From: Alphaproteobacteria bacterium | GTDB lineage: Bacteria > Pseudomonadota > Alphaproteobacteria > Caulobacterales > Parvularculaceae | Assembly: GCA_016125425.1 (NCBI GenBank) | Contig: WGLT01000005.1 | Location: forward strand, 1 to 64,000 | Direction: 5' to 3' | DNA: 64,000 bases | Shown here: in pieces, positions 61,294-64,000 of the stretch | How the letters are laid out: the number at the start of each line of letters is the position of its first letter | Position numbering within the stretch: the stretch's first letter is position 1 | Notes under the pieces: model-generated | Told to the model about the DNA's origin: nothing | Database searches by the model: none | The model's input: the letters and a program-made list of their open reading frames with translations, nothing else | Made by a program: the position numbers and the translations under genes

Positions 61294-61337
61294 ATTCTCG
61301 GCTTTGCAAAGGATGATGTTAAGGCCAGTCCGAGAAT
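61294..61337. promoter_or_regulatory. Inverted repeat between HTH gene and ABC-F gene
   Basis: ATTCTCGG (61294-61301) and CCGAGAAT (61330-61337) are exact inverted copies, 28 bases apart. Between them lie CTTTGCAAAG, itself a palindrome, and GATGATG, which mirrors CATCAT just upstream. This could be a repressor site for the HTH protein, controlling its own gene. Confidence 0.4.
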
Positions 61338-61521
61338 AGGGTGAAACGGGCCGAAGCTCGACGCCAATGCGCCGGATATTCCGTAATCTTCCGCCCTTTC
61401 TGCGGCGAGGGGGGAGCTTAGCCGACGGATCGGGGCGCAACAATGTCTGCTTGAAGTGAGACTTTATTCGGTCGGCGGCCCGCTGCTTCAATCCGCCGGC
61501 CCAAAATGCTAAGGCCGCGCG

Positions 61522-63336
61522 ATGGCGCCGCTTCTCCAATTGTCTGACATCCGTCTCTCTTTCGGCGGCGAGCCTTTGCTCGCCGGCGCGGCGTTGTCGG
61601 TCGCCCCGCGCGAGCGGATCGCGCTCGTCGGCCGCAATGGCTCGGGAAAGTCGACGCTGCTGAAAATCGCGGCCGGCCTTATCGATTTCGACGGCGGCGA
61701 GCGTTTCCTCGATCCCGGCGCGATCGTCAGCTACTTGCCGCAGGAGCCCGATTTCGCCGGCTATCCGACGGTCGGCGCCTTCGCCGCGGCCGATCTCAAC
61801 GAGGCGAGCGACCGGCAGGCGCCGGCGCGCCTGCTCGACGCCTTCGGTCTCGATGCGGCGGCGCCGACAGCCTCGCTGTCCGGCGGCGAGGCGCGGCGCG
61901 CCGCCATCGCGCGCGCCCTCGCGCCCGGGCCCGACATCCTGCTGCTCGACGAGCCGACCAACCATCTCGACCTTCCCGCGATCGCCTGGCTTGAAGACTA
62001 TCTCGCCGGTCTGGCCGCCGGGATCGTCGTCATCAGCCATGACCGCCGCTTTCTCGAAAACCTCACGACACGGACGGTCTGGATCGACCGCGGCGCGACG
62101 CGCCAGCTCTCGGCCGGGTTCAAGTCATTCGAGGAATGGCGCGACAGACTGCTGGAAGAAGAAGAGGCCGCCCGCCACAAGCTCGACCGCAAGATCGCCA
62201 TGGAGGAGGACTGGGTTCGCTATGGCGTCACCGCGCGCCGAAAGAGAAATGTCCGCCGCATGGCCGAACTCGCCGAGATGCGCAAAGCCCGCCGCGAAGA
62301 GCGACGCGCCGCGGGCGCCGTCGCCTTCTCCCTCGCCGGCGGCGAAAAATCCGGCAAGCGGGTCATCGTCGCAGAGGGCGTTTCAAAGCGCTTTGGCGAC
62401 AAGACGGTGGTCGAGGGCTTTTCGATCGAGATCGCGCGCGGCGACCGCATCGGATTCGTCGGACCAAACGGCGCCGGCAAGACAACATTGCTGAAGCTCC
62501 TGACCGGCGCGCTTGAGCCCGACGAAGGAAAGGTCCGGCTCGGGAGCAATCTTCAGATCATAACCCTCGACCAGCGCCGCGCCTCGCTCGAAGCGGAAAT
62601 GCGCGTTGCGGATGCGATCACCGACGGGCGCGGCGACTGGGTGACGATCAATAACGAGCGGCGGCATGCGGCGAGCTATCTCAAGGACTTCCTGTTCACG
62701 CCCGAACAGTTCAAGGCGCCGGTCTCCTCGCTGTCCGGCGGCGAACGCGGCCGCCTCGTCCTCGCCGCGGCGCTCGCCAAGCCGTCCAACGTGCTCGTGC
62801 TCGACGAGCCGACCAACGACCTCGATCTTGAAACGCTCGACCTGTTGCAGGAAACGCTCGCCGCCTATGACGGCACGCTGCTTCTCGTCAGTCACGACAG
62901 GAGCTTTCTCGACCGCACGACGACGTCGATCGTCGCGCCCGCGCCGGACGGAAAACCCGGCCGCTGGCTCGACTATGTCGGCGGCTATGACGACATGATC
63001 GCGCAGCGCGGAAGCGCGCCGGGCCTTGAAGCGCGCGCCGTCGCGCCGGCGGCGAAGAAATCGCAGGCGAGCCCGCCCAAAGCGCCGCCGGCGAAAACGA
63101 AACTCAGCTACAAGGAAAAGTTCGTACTCGAACAATTGCCGGGAAAGATCGCGGCCCTGGAGCAGGACATCGCAAGGCTGAAATCCGCGCTCGCCGACCC
63201 CGGCCTGTTCGAGCGCGACGCGCGCGCCTTCAGCATGGCCGCCGCCGATCTCGCCGCAGCGGAAACCGCGCTCGCCGCGGCCGAGGAAGAATGGCTCAAT
63301 CTCGAAATGAAGCGCGAGGCGAGCCTCGGGCCATAA
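61522..63336 (+). CDS. ABC-F family ATPase (Uup/EttA-like)
   Basis: A 604-residue protein with two ABC domains and no membrane segments. Walker A sequences are GRNGSGKST and GPNGAGKTT; signature motifs are LSGGEARRAA and LSGGERGRLV; Walker B sequences are ILLLDEPTNHLD and VLVLDEPTNDLD. The linker near 215-260 (EEDWVRYGVTARRKRNVRRM) is the ABC-F specific insertion. A C-terminal coiled coil (about 525-604: YKEKFVLEQLPGKIAALEQDIARLK) is typical of Uup. ABC-F proteins act on the ribosome or on stalled DNA/RNA structures. Divergent from the HTH gene. Confidence 0.95.
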   Translation: MAPLLQLSDIRLSFGGEPLLAGAALSVAPRERIALVGRNGSGKSTLLKIAAGLIDFDGGERFLDPGAIVSYLPQEPDFAGYPTVGAFAAADLNEASDRQAPARLLDAFGLDAAAPTASLSGGEARRAAIARALAPGPDILLLDEPTNHLDLPAIAWLEDYLAGLAAGIVVISHDRRFLENLTTRTVWIDRGATRQLSAGFKSFEEWRDRLLEEEEAARHKLDRKIAMEEDWVRYGVTARRKRNVRRMAELAEMRKARREERRAAGAVAFSLAGGEKSGKRVIVAEGVSKRFGDKTVVEGFSIEIARGDRIGFVGPNGAGKTTLLKLLTGALEPDEGKVRLGSNLQIITLDQRRASLEAEMRVADAITDGRGDWVTINNERRHAASYLKDFLFTPEQFKAPVSSLSGGERGRLVLAAALAKPSNVLVLDEPTNDLDLETLDLLQETLAAYDGTLLLVSHDRSFLDRTTTSIVAPAPDGKPGRWLDYVGGYDDMIAQRGSAPGLEARAVAPAAKKSQASPPKAPPAKTKLSYKEKFVLEQLPGKIAALEQDIARLKSALADPGLFERDARAFSMAAADLAAAETALAAAEEEWLNLEMKREASLGP

Positions 63337-63354
63337 ACCATCGTCAAGAGTTCA

Positions 63355-63369
63355 TTAAGTCTCCGTTAA
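63355..63369. promoter_or_regulatory. CtrA-type binding box upstream of the sensor-like gene
   Basis: TTAA-GTCTCCG-TTAA matches the full alphaproteobacterial CtrA consensus TTAA-N7-TTAA. It lies 52 bases upstream of the start codon at 63421. Confidence 0.6.
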
Positions 63370-63420
63370 ACGTCCTGCTTTCAACTCGCAGGCACGGAGG
63401 AACGAGGGGCGATCGACAAA

Positions 63421-64000
63421 ATGGGCGCGCCAGACGCGACAGTCCTCGCCTATCGCGAGACTTGCGATACGGTGACCAAGGAATACCCTCTTCGCGTGGC
63501 GACCACCGCCTGCGTCGCCTGGATCATCGCCGCAATTGACGCCCCTGCGGCGGCGTTCTTCTGGTGGACCGCAATGGCCGCCCTGCTCGCCGCCGAGGCA
63601 TTGTCCTATCGCAGCATTTTTCGCGAAGAGCGCGCGACCATTCCATTACGGATCGTCGCCTACCTTGCCGCGCTGAGCGCCGCCTGCTCGATCGTCTATA
63701 CTTATCCGGTTTGGGCTCTTCTGGCCGACGGCGCGCCTGCTTCGCTTTTTGCAGCGGCCGCCTTTATGGCCGGCACGCTGATTCACCTGACTGTGCACAA
63801 TGCGAACACCCGCCTGATTTACTCATCCGCAGCAATGCCGATTTCTCTCGTATTCCTCGCGGTGGGAATTCGCCTTTCGATGAGCGTCGGCAATCTCATT
63901 CCTTTCGTGACCGTCTTGCTTTTTCTGATGGCGATGATCGCGGCCTATATGGGAAGACTTGAGAGCACTCGCCAGATCAATCAAGCGATGGCTGAAGCGC
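63421..64000 (+). CDS. N-terminus of a membrane sensor protein, probably a histidine kinase (cut by window end)
   Basis: The open frame starts at ATG 63421 (GAGG at 63400-63405) and continues to the window end: 193 codons, MGAPDATVLAYRETCDTV first. About six membrane helices are visible (VATTACVAWIIAAIDAPAAA, AMAALLAAEALSY, RIVAYLAALSAACSIVYTYPVW, AASLFAAAAFMAGTL-like, SAAMPISLVFLAVGI, LIPFVTVLLFLMAMIAAYMG) followed by a charged helix (RLESTRQINQAMAEA) as at the start of a linker to a kinase or cyclase. The catalytic part is outside the window, so the identification is inferred. A CtrA-type box stands upstream. Confidence 0.65.
   Translation, partial: MGAPDATVLAYRETCDTVTKEYPLRVATTACVAWIIAAIDAPAAAFFWWTAMAALLAAEALSYRSIFREERATIPLRIVAYLAALSAACSIVYTYPVWALLADGAPASLFAAAAFMAGTLIHLTVHNANTRLIYSSAAMPISLVFLAVGIRLSMSVGNLIPFVTVLLFLMAMIAAYMGRLESTRQINQAMAEA

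Noticed and set aside
1-64000. CRISPR arrays, complete insertion sequences, prophage genes or integrases
   Set aside because: No regularly spaced repeats, and no transposase, integrase or phage structural genes were seen apart from the uncertain fragment at 1-59.

Overview
The window is GC-rich, densely coded DNA from an alphaproteobacterium, most likely of the order Hyphomicrobiales (Rhizobiales). The pointers are families that are mainly or wholly alphaproteobacterial (Usg, TIGR02301, DUF1344, DUF1285, a QueD without the usual catalytic Cys), a type III ornithine/lysine decarboxylase behind a leader resembling the alphaproteobacterial speF motif, and a full CtrA-type box. A methanotroph-like relative (Methylocystaceae/Beijerinckiaceae) is only a guess. 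I see no rRNA, CRISPR array, prophage or complete insertion sequence. The only hint of a mobile element is a 19-codon fragment at the left edge.

Layout. 1-8348: purine synthesis (purH), a soluble CapD/FlaA1-type sugar dehydratase, a heparinase-like protein, rpe behind an unusually structured leader or sRNA locus, folD with yggU/yggT, and a small secreted protein. 8395-11955: tRNA-Ala(CGC) with a good promoter, then a tightly overlapping DUF1285-Nudix-CCA-adding enzyme operon and a second Nudix protein. 11994-17146: GMC oxidoreductase plus aldehyde dehydrogenase (alcohol to aldehyde to acid), and the SppA protease with a strong terminator. 17424-24207: a MoxR/DUF58/DUF4159/VWA-like membrane cluster. 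24279-27144: a conserved unknown, the queuosine precursor operon queC-queE-queD, and cutA. 27260-31795: a lipoprotein hydrolase, a MarR regulator, 4-hydroxyphenylpyruvate dioxygenase with a palindromic operator, a membrane protein and maleylacetoacetate isomerase (aromatic amino-acid catabolism). 31866-39339: gamma carbonic anhydrase, an MHS-type transporter, a decayed mscS gene, a Coq4-type protein, and a 3-oxoacid CoA-transferase whose A and B genes are separated by a PEBP gene.

39403-48850 is mostly envelope and polysaccharide related: DUF1344 protein, a 29-codon mini-gene with its own terminator, kdsB, a VanZ-like protein, galE (apparently lacking its catalytic Lys), a phosphoesterase, a zinc-domain methyltransferase, MAPEG, GtrA, a UDP-galactopyranose-mutase-like flavoprotein and a large membrane protein. 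48869-53461: argE, a stand-alone homocysteine methyltransferase module of MetH behind a perfect ArsR/SahR-like palindrome, an APC permease and a TIGR02466 oxygenase.

53543-59763 holds the most interesting grouping. A single polypeptide carries an acetyltransferase (GNAT) and an acetylpolyamine/histone-deacetylase-type amidohydrolase, followed after two unrelated minus-strand genes by ornithine/lysine decarboxylase (with a candidate RNA leader) and a deoxyhypusine-synthase-like enzyme. Together they suggest local polyamine synthesis and acetyl turnover. 59801-61264 is an uncharacterised three-gene minus-strand group (HTH regulator, small protein, membrane protein with a possible non-canonical start). 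The window closes with an ABC-F ATPase and the membrane N-terminus of a probable sensor kinase behind a CtrA box.
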